DNA of 64,000 nucleotides. Origin: Hordeum vulgare subsp. vulgare. Lineage: Eukaryota; Streptophyta; Magnoliopsida; Poales; Poaceae. The notes beneath the pieces were generated by a model, which worked only from the letters and a program-made list of their open reading frames with translations, was not told the origin of the DNA and did not search any database. Shown here piece by piece: positions 1 through 14,327 of the stretch (position 1 is its first letter; every line of letters starts with the position of its first letter). The DNA is taken from assembly GCF_904849725.1 (NCBI RefSeq), contig NW_025422542.1, positions 1-64,000 of the forward strand, read 5' to 3'. The position numbers were made by a program, and so were the translations under genes.

Positions 1-448
1 GACAAGTTTCAAACTAGTAAAGTATATCCCTAGGATAAAGAAGAAGAAAAGTGGGCTAAGGAAACTCGCAAGGAAAGTTCCAACCGATCGTCTACTTAAG
101 TTCGAGAGAGTTTTCAAAGCACAAAAACGTATCCCTATGTCTGTTTTCAAAGCACAAAGAGTTCTTGACGAGATTCGGTGGCGTTACTACGAGGAAACTG
201 TTATGATACTGAACCTCATGCCCTATCGAGCATCTTATCCCATCTTAAAGTTGGTTTATTCGGCAGCCGCAAATGCAACTCATTATAGGGATTTCGACAA
301 AGCGAATTTATTCATTACTAAAGCCGAAGTCAGTAGGAGTACTATTATGAAGAAATTCAGACCTCGAGCTCGAGGACGTAGTTTCCCTATAAAAAAAAGC
401 ATGTGTCATATAACAATTGTACTAAATATAGTAAAGAAATCTAAATAA
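1..448 (+). CDS. rpl22: 50S ribosomal protein L22, start codon cut by window edge
   Basis: L22 is a large-subunit protein lining the peptide exit tunnel and contacting 23S rRNA. The open frame runs from base 2 (ACA AGT TTC) to the TAA at 446-448, and base 1 is the G of the expected ATG, so only two bases are missing and the full protein would be 149 aa, the usual grass length. The N-terminus is very basic ([15 protein letters not shown]), and the later part carries the L22 core ([20 protein letters not shown], then SAAANATHY). A later ATG at 137 is internal and not the true start. A 16-base sequence at 110-125 recurs in frame at 143-158. It is first in a cluster continuing into rps3, 58 bases downstream. 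Confidence 0.95.
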   Translation, partial: TSFKLVKYIPRIKKKKSGLRKLARKVPTDRLLKFERVFKAQKRIPMSVFKAQRVLDEIRWRYYEETVMILNLMPYRASYPILKLVYSAAANATHYRDFDKANLFITKAEVSRSTIMKKFRPRARGRSFPIKKSMCHITIVLNIVKKSK

Positions 449-506
449 CCTTTAGATCCATCTAAGATTTCGATTCCCAGTAAAAAAAAATATAGAATAG
501 AAAAAT

Positions 507-1226
507 ATGGGACAAAAAATAAATCCACTCGGTTTCAGACTTGGTACAACCCAAAAACACCATTCCTTTTGGTTCGCACAACCAAAAAATTATTCTGAAG
601 GTCTACAGGAAGATAAAAAAATAAGGGATTGTATCAAGAACTATATACAAAAGAATAGGAAAAAGGGCTCGAATAGAAAAATAGAATCAGACTCAAGTTC
701 CGAAGTAATTACACATAATAGAAAAATGGACTCAGGTTCAAGTTCCGAAGTAATTACACATATAGAAATTCAAAAAGAAATCGATACGATCCACGTCATA
801 ATCCATATTGGATTCCCAAATTTATTAAAGAAAAAAGGAGCAATCGAAGAATTAGAGAAAGATCTACAAAAGGAAATTAACTCTGTAAACCAGAGATTTA
901 ATATTTCTATCGAAAAAGTTAAAGAACCTTATAGACAGCCTAACATTCTTGCAGAATATATAGCTTTCCAATTAAAAAATAGAGTTTCATTCCGAAAGGC
1001 AATGAAAAAAGCCATTGAATTAACTAAAAAAGCAGATATAAGGGGAGTAAAAGTAAAAATTGCGGGTCGTCTCGGAGGAAAAGAAATTGCACGTGCCGAA
1101 TCCATTAAAAGGGGCAGACTTCCCCTCCAAACAATCCGCGCTAAAATTGATTATTGCTGCTATCCAATTCGAACTATCTATGGAGTATTAGGTGTAAAAA
1201 TTTGGATATTCGTAGACGAAGAATAA
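507..1226 (+). CDS. rps3: 30S ribosomal protein S3
   Basis: S3 sits at the head of the small subunit near the mRNA entry tunnel. The 239-aa frame opens with [13 protein letters not shown], the universal S3 start, and ends with the conserved C-terminal domain ([12 protein letters not shown], then [22 protein letters not shown]). Residues 56-85 are two 15-residue near-copies ([15 protein letters not shown] and [15 protein letters not shown]) made by a 45-base tandem duplication at 672-716 and 717-761. The rest matches other grass S3 proteins. It lies between rpl22 and rpl16 and is probably cotranscribed with them. Confidence 0.97.
   Translation: MGQKINPLGFRLGTTQKHHSFWFAQPKNYSEGLQEDKKIRDCIKNYIQKNRKKGSNRKIESDSSSEVITHNRKMDSGSSSEVITHIEIQKEIDTIHVIIHIGFPNLLKKKGAIEELEKDLQKEINSVNQRFNISIEKVKEPYRQPNILAEYIAFQLKNRVSFRKAMKKAIELTKKADIRGVKVKIAGRLGGKEIARAESIKRGRLPLQTIRAKIDYCCYPIRTIYGVLGVKIWIFVDEE
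672..761 (+). repeat. 45-bp in-frame tandem duplication inside rps3
   Basis: Copies at 672-716 and 717-761 differ at only a few bases and each encodes 15 residues ending in SSSEVITH. The duplication keeps the reading frame and lies in the variable linker between the N- and C-terminal domains of S3. Confidence 0.9.
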
Positions 1227-1367
1227 CTAATCTTGTCTTCGAATTCTGTCCATTGATAGAATAAAAAATGACAAGAGACTTTTTTCCTGAAATCCCTGCA
1301 AAAGAAGAAATTCTACCTCTTTCTATAAGATTTAATGAAAATTGATAAATCATTTAATATAATTGCT

Positions 1368-2844
1368 ATGCTTAGTGTGTGACTCGTTATTTTTTTTTCT
1401 TTTTTAAAGAAAAAAACTTAGTAATTATAGAAAATTAACTAATACTAATAACCAACCTATTGCTTCGTATTGTCGAGATCCTAACTAAGAAACAGTCACT
1501 ATATGAATAAATACCTCTATCATAAATGAGTAGATGTGTCATATAGTTGTAGCAACTGCACTTTTTTATCTAAAAAAAAAATGGGATTCTAGGTTGTGAA
1601 GCAAAACTAAAGGGATGTGGATAAAGGGAGGGATGATAGAAAGAAGGAAGAGGAAATAAATAAGATATAGAATTCCACTGTGTATGGTCTATGAATTACA
1701 TCATAAAAGGCAATGTGAAAAAGCATCAATATAATAAAACTAATAGAGAATGAAAAATTGTAACTTGAAAGAAGAACTACAAATTTTAAGCAATAATAAA
1801 GAGCCGCCCGGGTTAATAAAACTGAGAAAATTAACTCGGAAAGAAATTTTTTGGAAGCTCCGTTGCGGGATTCAGACCTAACCATTCAAGGAGAAGCAGT
1901 GGGAACGACAGAACCTATGATTCCATAGGATTTTATTGAAAAGAATCCTAACACTTCATTGGGTGGGATGGCGGAACAAACCAAAAAAATTGTCTTATTT
2001 GGTAAGTTTATAAATTAACAAATAAGACAGGAAAGAGTAAATATTCGCCCGCGAAATTCTTATTGAATTAGAATACTTTACCGCGATTCAATAAGAGTAA
2101 AAATAAGGATATTTTTTAGAAGGACTACATTATTATCTATAAATATAGAATTTAGATAAATATCCACACACATCTGGATATATTCTAGATCTTCTTTTTT
2201 GACTATATATTATATTTTTCTGTTTTAACAAATTCAATATAAAAATAAAAAAAAAACCTAACTTTTTCTATTATCTATTAATGTGTATCTATCCGTACCG
2301 TAATATTTTTAAATATTATGGAATTAGAGAAATTTATTTACATGCTTTCTCATTCCATTCGCGAGGAGCTGGATGAGAAGAAACTCTCATGTCCAGTTTT
2401 GGAGTAGAGATGGAACTAAGAAAGAGAACCATCGACTATAACCCCAAAAGAACCAGATTTCGCAAACAACATAGAGGAAGAATGAAAGGAAAATCCTTCC
2501 GAGGCAATCGTATTTGTTTTGGTAGATATGCTCTTCAAGCACTTGAACCCGCTTGGATCACGGCGAGACAGATAGAAGCAGGACGAAGAGCAATAACACG
2601 ATATGCACGTCGTGGTGGAAAAATATGGGTACGTATATTTCCCGACAAACCGGTTACACTAAGACCCACGGAAACACGTATGGGCTCGGGAAAGGGGTCC
2701 CCCGAATATTGGGTAGCCGTTGTTAAACCAGGTCGTATACTTTATGAAATGGGGGGAGTATCTGAAACTGTAGCTAGAGCAGCTATCTCCATAGCGGCCA
2801 GTAAAATGCCCATACGAAGTCAATTTATTCGATTAGAGATATAG
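1368..2844 (+). CDS. rpl16: 50S ribosomal protein L16, two exons
   Basis: L16 binds 23S rRNA near the peptidyl transferase centre and A site. Exon 1 is only 9 bases (1368-1376, ATG CTT AGT). It is followed at once by the group II boundary GTGTGACTCG. Exon 2 is 2443-2844, starting CCC AAA AGA and ending in TAG. The product is MLS plus 133 residues (136 aa) and contains the L16 signatures [18 protein letters not shown] and [20 protein letters not shown]. An apparent ATG or alternative start at 2389 only reads through the end of the intron. Gene order rps3-rpl16-rpl14 is the normal plastid S10-type cluster. Confidence 0.95.
1377..2442 (+). other. Group II intron of rpl16
   Basis: The 1066-base intron begins GTGTG and ends ATAAC before exon 2. 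A typical domain V hairpin is visible at about 2366-2400 (GAGCTGGATGAG, then CTCATGTCCAG). No maturase frame is present. The minus-strand open frame at 1607-1885 is hydrophobic and has no recognisable family, so it is not called a gene. Confidence 0.9.
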
Positions 2845-2952
2845 AACCCTAAAAGGGGTATGGAAGAAAAAAAATGCCCGGTTTTTCTTTCTGGAAAGAC
2901 AATATTTCTTTCATCCTTTTGCATTGAAATAACAAATTGAAATCAAAATAAT

Positions 2953-3324
2953 ATGATTCAACCTCAGACCCTTTTAAATGTAGCAGACAATAGTGGAGCT
3001 CGAAAATTGATGTGTATTCGAGTCATAGGAGCTGCTGGTAATCAGCGATATGCTCGTATTGGTGATGTTATTGTTGCTGTAATCAAAGACGCATTGCCCC
3101 AAATGCCTCTAGAAAGATCCGAAGTAATTCGAGCTGTAATTGTACGTACATGTAAAGAATTCAAATGCGAAGACGGTATAATAATCCGCTATGATGACAA
3201 TGCTGCGGTTATAATTGATCAAAAAGGCAACCCAAAAGGAACTCGAGTTTTTGGCGCGATTGCCGAGGAATTGAGAGAATTGAATTTTACCAAAATAGTT
3301 TCATTAGCTCCTGAAGTATTATAA
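2953..3324 (+). CDS. rpl14: 50S ribosomal protein L14
   Basis: L14 is a beta-barrel protein at the subunit interface that forms bridges to 16S rRNA. The frame is 123 aa, near the usual plastid length. It starts [26 protein letters not shown], written here as the L14 hallmark [11 protein letters not shown], with the later [15 protein letters not shown] segment and [14 protein letters not shown] near the end. The start codon follows an A-rich leader 108 bases after rpl16. It is cotranscribed with the flanking ribosomal genes by position. Confidence 0.97.
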   Translation: MIQPQTLLNVADNSGARKLMCIRVIGAAGNQRYARIGDVIVAVIKDALPQMPLERSEVIRAVIVRTCKEFKCEDGIIIRYDDNAAVIIDQKGNPKGTRVFGAIAEELRELNFTKIVSLAPEVL

Positions 3325-3468
3325 ATACTAGTAGGCGAAATTTAGATCAAAGAATTAATATTAGTAGATTGTGTTTTACGTATATGTTTTAAAATCCAAA
3401 ATGAAAAGAAAAAAAAAGAAAACATGTTGATTATAGAAAAATTAGGAGGAACCTAGAATTAGAGTCTT

Positions 3469-3879
3469 ATGGGCAAGGACACTATTGCTGATTTACTAAC
3501 TTCTATAAGAAACGCGGACATGAATAAAAAAGGAACAGTTCGAGTAGTATCTACAAATATTACCGAAAACATTGTTAAAATACTTCTACGAGAGGGTTTT
3601 CTTGAAAGTGTTCGGAAACATCAGGAACGTAACAGATATTTCTTGGTTTCAACTTTGCGACATCAAAAGAGAAAGACTCGAAAAGGAATATATAGAACAA
3701 GAACTTTTTTAAAGCGTATTAGCCGACCCGGCTTACGAATTTATACCAACTATCAAGGAATTCCTAAAGTTTTGGGTGGAATGGGAATTGCTATTCTTTC
3801 TACTTCTCGAGGGATAATGACAGATCGAGAAGCTCGACTAAACAGAATTGGGGGAGAAGTCTTATGTTATATATGGTAA
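3469..3879 (+). CDS. rps8: 30S ribosomal protein S8
   Basis: S8 organises the central domain of 16S rRNA. The 136-aa frame starts [17 protein letters not shown] and ends with the S8 signature [20 protein letters not shown]. An AGGAGG-like sequence lies about 20 bases upstream (GGAGGAACC). Codon 61 is serine (TCA in VSTLRHQ). That codon is a known C-to-U editing site (S61L) in maize, so the mature protein may carry leucine there. The next gene, infA, begins 79 bases downstream. Confidence 0.97.
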   Translation: MGKDTIADLLTSIRNADMNKKGTVRVVSTNITENIVKILLREGFLESVRKHQERNRYFLVSTLRHQKRKTRKGIYRTRTFLKRISRPGLRIYTNYQGIPKVLGGMGIAILSTSRGIMTDREARLNRIGGEVLCYIW

Positions 3880-3958
3880 TCGCCCCGCCTATAGTGCTCG
3901 AATTCTACCTCGCCCTTCCTATTTTGAAAATAAAAATGGAAAAATAGGAGAAAAAAAT

Positions 3959-4300
3959 ATGACAGAAAAAAAAAATAGGAGAGAAAAAAAAAACCCGAGA
4001 GAAGCAAAAGTTACTTTTGAAGGTTTAGTTACGGAAGCCCTACCCAATGGAATGTTCCGCGTTCGGCTAGAGAATGACACCATCATCCTAGGCTATATTT
4101 CAGGAAAGATCCGGTCTAGTTCTATACGAATACTGATGGGGGATAGGGTCAAAATTGAAGTAAGTCGTTATGATTCAAGCAAGGGACGTATAATTTATAG
4201 ACTTCCCCATAAGGATTCGAAGCGTATCGAAGACTCGAAGGATAGCGAAGATTTGAAGGATAGCGAAGATTTGAAGAATACCAAAGATTCAAAGGATTAG
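3959..4300 (+). CDS. infA: Translation initiation factor IF-1
   Basis: IF-1 binds the A site of the 30S subunit during initiation. The chosen ATG gives 113 aa starting [17 protein letters not shown]. The same frame is open back to 3848, inside rps8, but those codons are intron-like leader without homology. Residues about 16-80 form the S1/OB fold ([30 protein letters not shown]). The C-terminal tail after RLPHKDSKR is a charged D/S/K/E repeat, including two perfect 18-base copies at 4241-4258 and 4259-4276. infA has been lost from many angiosperm plastomes but is intact here. Confidence 0.93.
   Translation: MTEKKNRREKKNPREAKVTFEGLVTEALPNGMFRVRLENDTIILGYISGKIRSSSIRILMGDRVKIEVSRYDSSKGRIIYRLPHKDSKRIEDSKDSEDLKDSEDLKNTKDSKD
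4241..4276 (+). repeat. Two 18-bp tandem copies in the 3' end of infA
   Basis: Perfect copies of GATAGCGAAGATTTGAAG at 4241-4258 and 4259-4276 encode repeated DSEDLK in the tail of IF-1. The tail is outside the OB fold, so in-frame gain or loss should be tolerated. Confidence 0.9.
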
Positions 4301-4411
4301 GTTTTTCTTTTTTTTTTCTAGGGTAATAAATTCTAAGTTCTAAAATTCAAGCGAAGAGACTTATTTTTTTCCAAAATATTAGATTCATAGTTTAAAAAAG
4401 GATACGGAAAT

Positions 4412-4525
4412 ATGAAAATAAGAGCTTCCGTTCGTAAAATTTGTACAAAATGTCGACTGATTCGTAGGCGTGGACGAATTAGAGTGATTTGCTCTAATCC
4501 GAAGCATAAACAAAGACAGGGGTAA
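4412..4525 (+). CDS. rpl36: 50S ribosomal protein L36
   Basis: This 37-aa frame starts [20 protein letters not shown] and has the L36 zinc-ribbon ligands Cys11, Cys14, Cys27 and His32. L36 is a small basic protein that binds 23S rRNA. Length and sequence are standard for plastids. It lies between infA and rps11, as in most angiosperms. Confidence 0.97.
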
Positions 4526-4700
4526 TCTTTCGAAAAAGAACTTTACTGTCTAAAAAGTAAAAAAAAAGTACCCGCGGAAATGTTCCAATTCCAAATAAAA
4601 TAATTTCAAATAATTAAAGTAAAGGGTGTATTTTACCCTGAAACGGATATCTTTGTATCTTTTTTTTTATTTCTAACTCATATTTATGAGATAATAAAAT

Positions 4701-5132
4701 ATGGCAAAAGCTATACCAAAAATTGGTTCACGTAAGAAAGTGCGTATTGGTTTACGTAGGAATGCACGTTTTAGTTTACGGAAGAGTGCACGTAGAATAA
4801 CAAAAGGGGTTATTCATGTTCAAGCTAGTTTCAACAATACCATTATAACTGTTACAGACCCACAAGGTCGGGTGGTTTTCTGGTCCTCGGCCGGTACTTG
4901 TGGATTCAAAAGCTCAAGAAAAGCATCACCCTATGCTGGTCAAAGAACAGCAGTAGATGCTATTCGTACAGTAGGTTTGCAACGAGCAGAAGTTATGGTA
5001 AAGGGCGCTGGTAGTGGAAGAGATGCCGCATTACGAGCCATTGCTAAAAGTGGTGTGCGATTAAGTTGTATACGCGATGTAACACCTATGCCGCATAATG
5101 GATGTCGACCACCTAAAAAAAGACGTCTGTAA
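4701..5132 (+). CDS. rps11: 30S ribosomal protein S11
   Basis: S11 lies on the platform of the small subunit and contacts mRNA near the E site. The 143-aa frame has a basic N-terminal extension ([20 protein letters not shown]) typical of grasses. It then has the S11 core ([36 protein letters not shown]) and the signature end [15 protein letters not shown]. The first copies of the extension are a degenerate repeat of LR(K/R)xAR. The rpoA start is 71 bases downstream, and the two are normally cotranscribed. Confidence 0.97.
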   Translation: MAKAIPKIGSRKKVRIGLRRNARFSLRKSARRITKGVIHVQASFNNTIITVTDPQGRVVFWSSAGTCGFKSSRKASPYAGQRTAVDAIRTVGLQRAEVMVKGAGSGRDAALRAIAKSGVRLSCIRDVTPMPHNGCRPPKKRRL

Positions 5133-5203
5133 AAGAATTAACCCGCTTTCAACTTTCAAGAGAAATAAACGATTCAATGATAAAATAATAATACTAGTCT
5201 ATT

Positions 5204-6223
5204 ATGGTTCGAGAGGAGGTAGCAGGATCCACTCAAACACTACAGTGGAAGTGTGTTGAATCAAGAGTAGATAGTAAGCGTCTTTATTATGGTCGTTTCA
5301 TTCTGTCCCCGCTTAGAAAAGGTCAAGCGGACACCGTTGGTATTGCCTTGCGAAGAGCTTTACTTGGCGAAATAGAAGGAACATGTATCACACGTGCAAA
5401 ATTTGGGAGCGTGCCACACGAATATTCTACAATAGCAGGTATTGAAGAATCCGTACAAGAAATTTTACTAAATTTGAAAGAAATTGTATTGAGAAGTAAT
5501 CTCTATGGAGTTAGAGACGCATCAATTTGCGTCAAAGGTCCTAGATACATAACTGCTCAAGATATCATCTTACCGCCTTCCGTAGAAACCGTTGATACGG
5601 CACAACCTATAGCTAACTTGACAGAGCCCATTGATTTCTGTATTGATTTACAGATCAAGAGAGATCGTGGATATCAGACAGAACTCAGAAAGAACTATCA
5701 AGATGGAAGTTATCCTATAGATGCTGTATCCATGCCTGTTCGAAATGTGAATTATAGTATTTTTTCTTGTGGGAATGGAAATGAAAAACACGAGATACTT
5801 TTTCTAGAAATATGGACTAATGGAAGTTTAACCCCTAAGGAAGCGCTTTATGAGGCTTCTCGTAATTTGATTGATTTATTTCTTCCTTTTCTACACGCCG
5901 AGGAAGAGGGCACTAGTTTCGAAGAAAATAAAAACAGGTTTACTCCACCCCTTTTTACTTTTCAAAAAAGATTAACTAATCTAAAGAAAAACAAAAAAGG
6001 AATTCCATTGAATTGTATTTTTATTGATCAATTAGAATTAACTTCTAGAACATATAATTGTCTAAAAAGGGCCAATATACATACACTATTGGACCTTTTG
6101 AGTAAGACTGAAGAAGATCTTATGAGAATTGACAGTTTTCGTATGGAAGATAGAAAACATATATGGGACACTCTAGAGAAGCATCTCCCAATTGATTTAC
6201 TTAAGAATAAACTCTCGTTTTAA
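5204..6223 (+). CDS. rpoA: Plastid-encoded RNA polymerase alpha subunit
   Basis: This is the alpha subunit of PEP, the bacterial-type plastid polymerase. The alpha dimer scaffolds assembly of beta and beta' subunits. The 339-aa frame starts [20 protein letters not shown]. The N-terminal domain includes [19 protein letters not shown], a conserved assembly segment, at about residues 38-58. The C-terminal domain from about residue 260 ([19 protein letters not shown]) resembles the helix-hairpin-helix alphaCTD. It ends this operon, and transcription from the opposite strand (petD) converges on the 217-base spacer behind it. rpoB, rpoC1 and rpoC2 are also in this window. Confidence 0.97.
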   Translation: MVREEVAGSTQTLQWKCVESRVDSKRLYYGRFILSPLRKGQADTVGIALRRALLGEIEGTCITRAKFGSVPHEYSTIAGIEESVQEILLNLKEIVLRSNLYGVRDASICVKGPRYITAQDIILPPSVETVDTAQPIANLTEPIDFCIDLQIKRDRGYQTELRKNYQDGSYPIDAVSMPVRNVNYSIFSCGNGNEKHEILFLEIWTNGSLTPKEALYEASRNLIDLFLPFLHAEEEGTSFEENKNRFTPPLFTFQKRLTNLKKNKKGIPLNCIFIDQLELTSRTYNCLKRANIHTLLDLLSKTEEDLMRIDSFRMEDRKHIWDTLEKHLPIDLLKNKLSF

Positions 6224-6356
6224 ATCCATTGCAATTTTTTTTCTTCTTCTTTTTCGAGTTAGAATAGAATAAAAAGAAAAAAGAAAACAATTTTGCATCT
6301 TTGGTACAATCTATATTTTCGCGAAATGGATCATAATAAAATAATAAAATGGATTT

Positions 6357-6407
6357 TAGGTATCTAGGGAAGATTCTACTTGGAAGTAACTATTTCCTAG
6401 ATACCTA
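6357..6407 (-). terminator. Inverted repeat downstream of petD
   Basis: Twelve-base perfect arms at 6357-6368 and 6396-6407 (TAGGTATCTAGG and its complement) enclose a 27-base loop. The hairpin begins 34 bases after the petD stop and lies between the converging rpoA and petD genes. Such plastid 3' hairpins usually stabilise mRNA ends rather than terminate efficiently. Confidence 0.75.
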
Positions 6408-6440
6408 TGGTACTTCATGGTTGAATGAATCAAAAAAAAT

Positions 6441-7672
<1,232 letters not shown>

Positions 7673-7858
7673 AATCCGCCTTTTTTCTTTCGTAAAATTA
7701 ACTTCAACTATTTGTATCGTATAAAAATACTTCGGAGTTGAAGAGAAGTATCCAAATGACATGTGTTATTTTACAATAACCCATGCTTGTAGCAATGAAA
7801 TACCACAACCTACCCGATATGATATATGAGAATTAGAATTCTCTATGATATGCCTTCC

Positions 7859-9259
<1,401 letters not shown>

Positions 9260-9388
9260 ATTCCAGAGATACCGAAACAAAAAAATTCCGCGGTCGAACT
9301 ACCATAATATCTAGAAATGTAGAGCTTAAACTAGAAAGGCTTTTTTGGATGGAAAAACTCTGACTTCCTAGTTTTAGTTAGTAGAAAC

Positions 9389-9610
9389 CTAATTGGTTAA
9401 AATTCCATCCAGTAAAATGGAAGAATTATAAATTTCTAAAATGATAGATAGGAATATAGCGAATAAAGCCATTGCGACCCCCATAAAAGGAGTAGTCCCC
9501 CAACCCGGGGCGACTTTCCCATATTCCGAATTCAAGGGTTTCAGTAAACTACCTGCACCAGTTCGTTTTGGCCTAGGTTTAGAACTATCTTCAACGGTTT
9601 GTGTAGCCAT
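9389..9610 (-). CDS. psbH: Photosystem II 10-kDa phosphoprotein
   Basis: PsbH is a single-span subunit near CP47 that supports PSII assembly and QB function. The 73-aa frame starts [18 protein letters not shown], with N-terminal threonines that are phosphorylated in this family. Its one membrane helix is [18 protein letters not shown]. It lies between psbN (opposite strand) and petB and is processed from the psbB operon transcript. Confidence 0.97.
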   Translation of the reverse strand: MATQTVEDSSKPRPKRTGAGSLLKPLNSEYGKVAPGWGTTPFMGVAMALFAIFLSIILEIYNSSILLDGILTN

Positions 9611-9701
9611 AAATTATATTTAATCATTGGTGTTGACTTTGTATACTATTCCGTTGTAGTTGTAAATACACGATCTTTTCGTAGATCCATTGTAATCTTG
9701 A

Positions 9702-9845
<144 letters not shown>

Positions 9846-9888
9846 TTTAAGTAAGAAGTCCCCCTATCTGGGAGACTTCTTACTTAAA
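9846..9888. terminator. Shared hairpin between convergent psbN and psbT
   Basis: Perfect 15-base arms at 9846-9860 and 9874-9888 (TTTAAGTAAGAAGTC and its complement) surround a 13-base loop. It begins at the psbN stop and ends 6 bases from the psbT stop. It can therefore serve as a 3' end for either transcript. Confidence 0.85.
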
Positions 9889-9893
9889 TGAAA

Positions 9894-10010
9894 TTATTTT
9901 ATTCTTTTAGTTGGAGTTGGTGGAACCTTAGGTGGTTCTCGGAAGAAGATAGCGAAAAAAATTATCCCTAAAGTCGAAACTAAAAGGAACGTATAAACCA
10001 ATGCTTCCAT
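9894..10010 (-). CDS. psbT: Photosystem II subunit T
   Basis: PsbT is a small single-span protein at the PSII dimer interface that helps recover QA after photoinhibition. The frame is 38 aa, starting [20 protein letters not shown]. Its C-terminus reads [15 protein letters not shown]. Most plant copies I recall end PKVPTKK plus two residues, so the tail here is a few residues longer. It follows psbB on the same strand. Confidence 0.95.
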   Translation of the reverse strand: MEALVYTFLLVSTLGIIFFAIFFREPPKVPPTPTKRIK

Positions 10011-10164
10011 AGATTCGATCGTGGTTTATTTACAATTATAACTTCCACACCTATTCATTTGTCATTTGGGAGAATTTCCCATATAAAGAAAGAAAAAGAG
10101 TCAAAGAAAGGATGGGAGATGTCAAATCAAAAAAGAGAGGTGAAAGATACCATAACAATGTGTA

Positions 10165-12201
<2,037 letters not shown>

Positions 12202-12852
12202 ATGCCCATTGGTGTTCCAAAAGTACCTTACCGGATTCCTGGAGATGAAGAAGCGACTTGGGTTGACTTATACAATGTTATGTATCGAGAAAGGACACTT
12301 TTTTTAGGTCAAGAGATTCGTTGCGAGATCACGAATCATATTACAGGTCTCATGGTATATCTGAGTATAGAAGATGGAATTAGTGATATTTTTTTGTTTA
12401 TAAACTCCCCAGGCGGTTGGCTAATCTCAGGAATGGCTATTTTTGATACGATGCAAACGGTGACACCAGATATATATACAATATGCCTCGGAATAGCCGC
12501 GTCCATGGCGTCCTTCATTCTGCTTGGAGGAGAACCCGCCAAGCGTATAGCATTCCCTCACGCGAGGATTATGCTTCACCAACCTGCTAGTGCTTATTAT
12601 CGGGCAAGGACACCAGAATTTTTACTAGAAGTAGAAGAGTTACACAAAGTTCGCGAAATGATCACAAGGGTTTATGCACTAAGAACAGGCAAGCCTTTTT
12701 GGGTTGTATCCGAAGACATGGAAAGGGATGTTTTTATGTCAGCAGACGAAGCCAAAGCTTATGGACTTGTCGATATTGTAGGGGATGAAATGATTGACAA
12801 GCACTGCGATACTGATCCAGTGTGGTTTCCGGAAATGTTTAAGGATTGGTAG
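12202..12852 (+). CDS. clpP: ATP-dependent Clp protease proteolytic subunit, intronless
   Basis: ClpP1 is the serine protease core of the stromal Clp complex, which degrades unfolded and regulated proteins. The single 216-aa frame starts [14 protein letters not shown]. The catalytic triad is visible: Ser101 in GIAASMASF, His126 in ARIMLHQP and Asp176 in [11 protein letters not shown]. Most angiosperms have two introns in this gene and grasses have none, as here. The C-terminal extension ([17 protein letters not shown]) is grass-like. rps12 exon 1 follows 141 bases downstream. Confidence 0.97.
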   Translation: MPIGVPKVPYRIPGDEEATWVDLYNVMYRERTLFLGQEIRCEITNHITGLMVYLSIEDGISDIFLFINSPGGWLISGMAIFDTMQTVTPDIYTICLGIAASMASFILLGGEPAKRIAFPHARIMLHQPASAYYRARTPEFLLEVEELHKVREMITRVYALRTGKPFWVVSEDMERDVFMSADEAKAYGLVDIVGDEMIDKHCDTDPVWFPEMFKDW

Positions 12853-12993
12853 TGTCCGGATTTCTTGTAAAGTTATTTCACAGCTAAATTCGTGTTTTCC
12901 TCGATTTAATAGAAAATAGAAAGACTTCATGATGAGCAATCATCAGGTTAAGATGGATCTAAACCAATCCATTTTTTTCTATATACATACAAC

Positions 12994-13107
12994 ATGCCAA
13001 CGGTTAAACAACTTATTAGAAACGCAAGACAGCCAATACGAAATGCTAGAAAAACGGCTGCGCTTAAAGGATGCCCTCAGCGTCGAGGAACATGTGCTAG
13101 GGTGTAT
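12994..13107 (+). CDS. rps12: 30S ribosomal protein S12, 5' exon of a trans-spliced gene
   Basis: S12 monitors decoding at the A site. This 114-base exon encodes 38 residues starting [17 protein letters not shown] and ending TCARVY. It is followed by the group II boundary GTGCGACTCG at 13108. The remaining exons are not in the window. In land-plant plastomes they lie in the inverted repeat and are joined by trans-splicing. A longer overlapping frame at 12929-13129 is not the gene. Confidence 0.95.
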
Positions 13108-13805
13108 GTGCGACTCGTTCAGATCATGACTTCAAACAAATATAAAAAAAATTTGAAGTATCCCTGATTAGTACCAATGAATAGGATATAGCTTCTCTAT
13201 CCTAGATTTCTATGGTATATGGAATTTCTGGTTTCCTTTGGTGCAAATCGAATTATCTAAATTTGGAAATAAGAAGCAATTCTCCCATTGGTAGCAAATG
13301 GTTATCCATTAAGCGGAGGAAATAGTAATAAAAAGAAAAAGGCTTATGCTCTTTTATCTTATAAAGAACGGACTAACAGGGTCAGCTACTTAGCCAACTT
13401 TCATAATTAAATACCGTCACTGTATGGATAACTCTTATTGTGAAAAGAGCTATTTACTCTATAATGGATAGGTAGAGCCAAAGAATGTGAACTATACAAG
13501 TTCGTAATACTTTTTGATGAAAGAAAGGGCTCCGGTGTATAGAGAGGGCCTCACCGTTTAAAAGGGAACCATAGAAACGATGGAACCCACTATTTTTTTT
13601 AGTATTATTTAGAATGAATTTGTTATTTCGTATAGAAATAACTGAACGGAGTGGAATAAAAAATCGTGGTTGGGAAGGTTACTATAGCAAAAGCCATTGG
13701 AATTAATATTTTATATATCGGAATAATTAGTTTTGTTATTAATGAGAAAAAGGGTGGCTAAAAGAAGAGAAATCATTAGTTATTCATTAAGGTTAATTTG
13801 ATTCA
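13108..13805 (+). other. 5' half of the rps12 trans-spliced intron and spacer to rpl20
   Basis: The segment starts GTGCGACTCGTTC, the 5' end of a split group II intron. The part near the exon should form domain I. I cannot place the end of the intron RNA. No other gene is visible before rpl20. Confidence 0.6.
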
Positions 13806-14165
13806 ATGACCAGAGTTCCGCGAGGATATATAGCCCGGAGACGACGAACAAAAATGCGTTCATTTGCCTCAAACTTTAGAGGGGCTCATTTAAGACTTAA
13901 TCGAATGATTACCCAACAAGTAAAAAGAGCTTTTGTTTCCTCTCATCGAGATAGAGGTAGGCAAAAGAGGGATTTTCGTCGTTTGTGGATCACTCGGATA
14001 AACGCAGCAACGCGGGTATATAAAGTATTCGATAGTTATAGTAAATTAATACACAACCTGTACAAGAAGAAATTGATTCTTAATCGTAAAATGCTTGCAC
14101 AAGTAGCTGTATCAAATCCAAATAATCTTTACACGATTTCCAATAAAATAAAGATCATCAATTAA
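13806..14165 (+). CDS. rpl20: 50S ribosomal protein L20
   Basis: L20 is an early assembly protein for the large subunit. The 119-aa frame starts [18 protein letters not shown] and has the L20 core ([32 protein letters not shown]). Codon 103 is serine (TCA in VAVSNPNN), which is edited to leucine in maize. It converges on rps18, 162 bases downstream. Confidence 0.97.
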
Positions 14166-14327
14166 AGGTATAAATAAAGTAATATACTGGAATAATAAAA
14201 GATGAATTCCCGGAGAGGGAACTCCGGGAAGATACAATAAATTAAGATTAAGTGGTAGGAATCGACGAGCTGGATTACTTTCTTTATAATATATATAGGT
14301 CTGGCCCTTGCGAATTCGAATAAAACA

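Noticed and set aside
1607..1885. 92-codon minus-strand frame inside the rpl16 intron
   Set aside because: No family resemblance, hydrophobic low-complexity composition, and the position is within a conserved group II intron.
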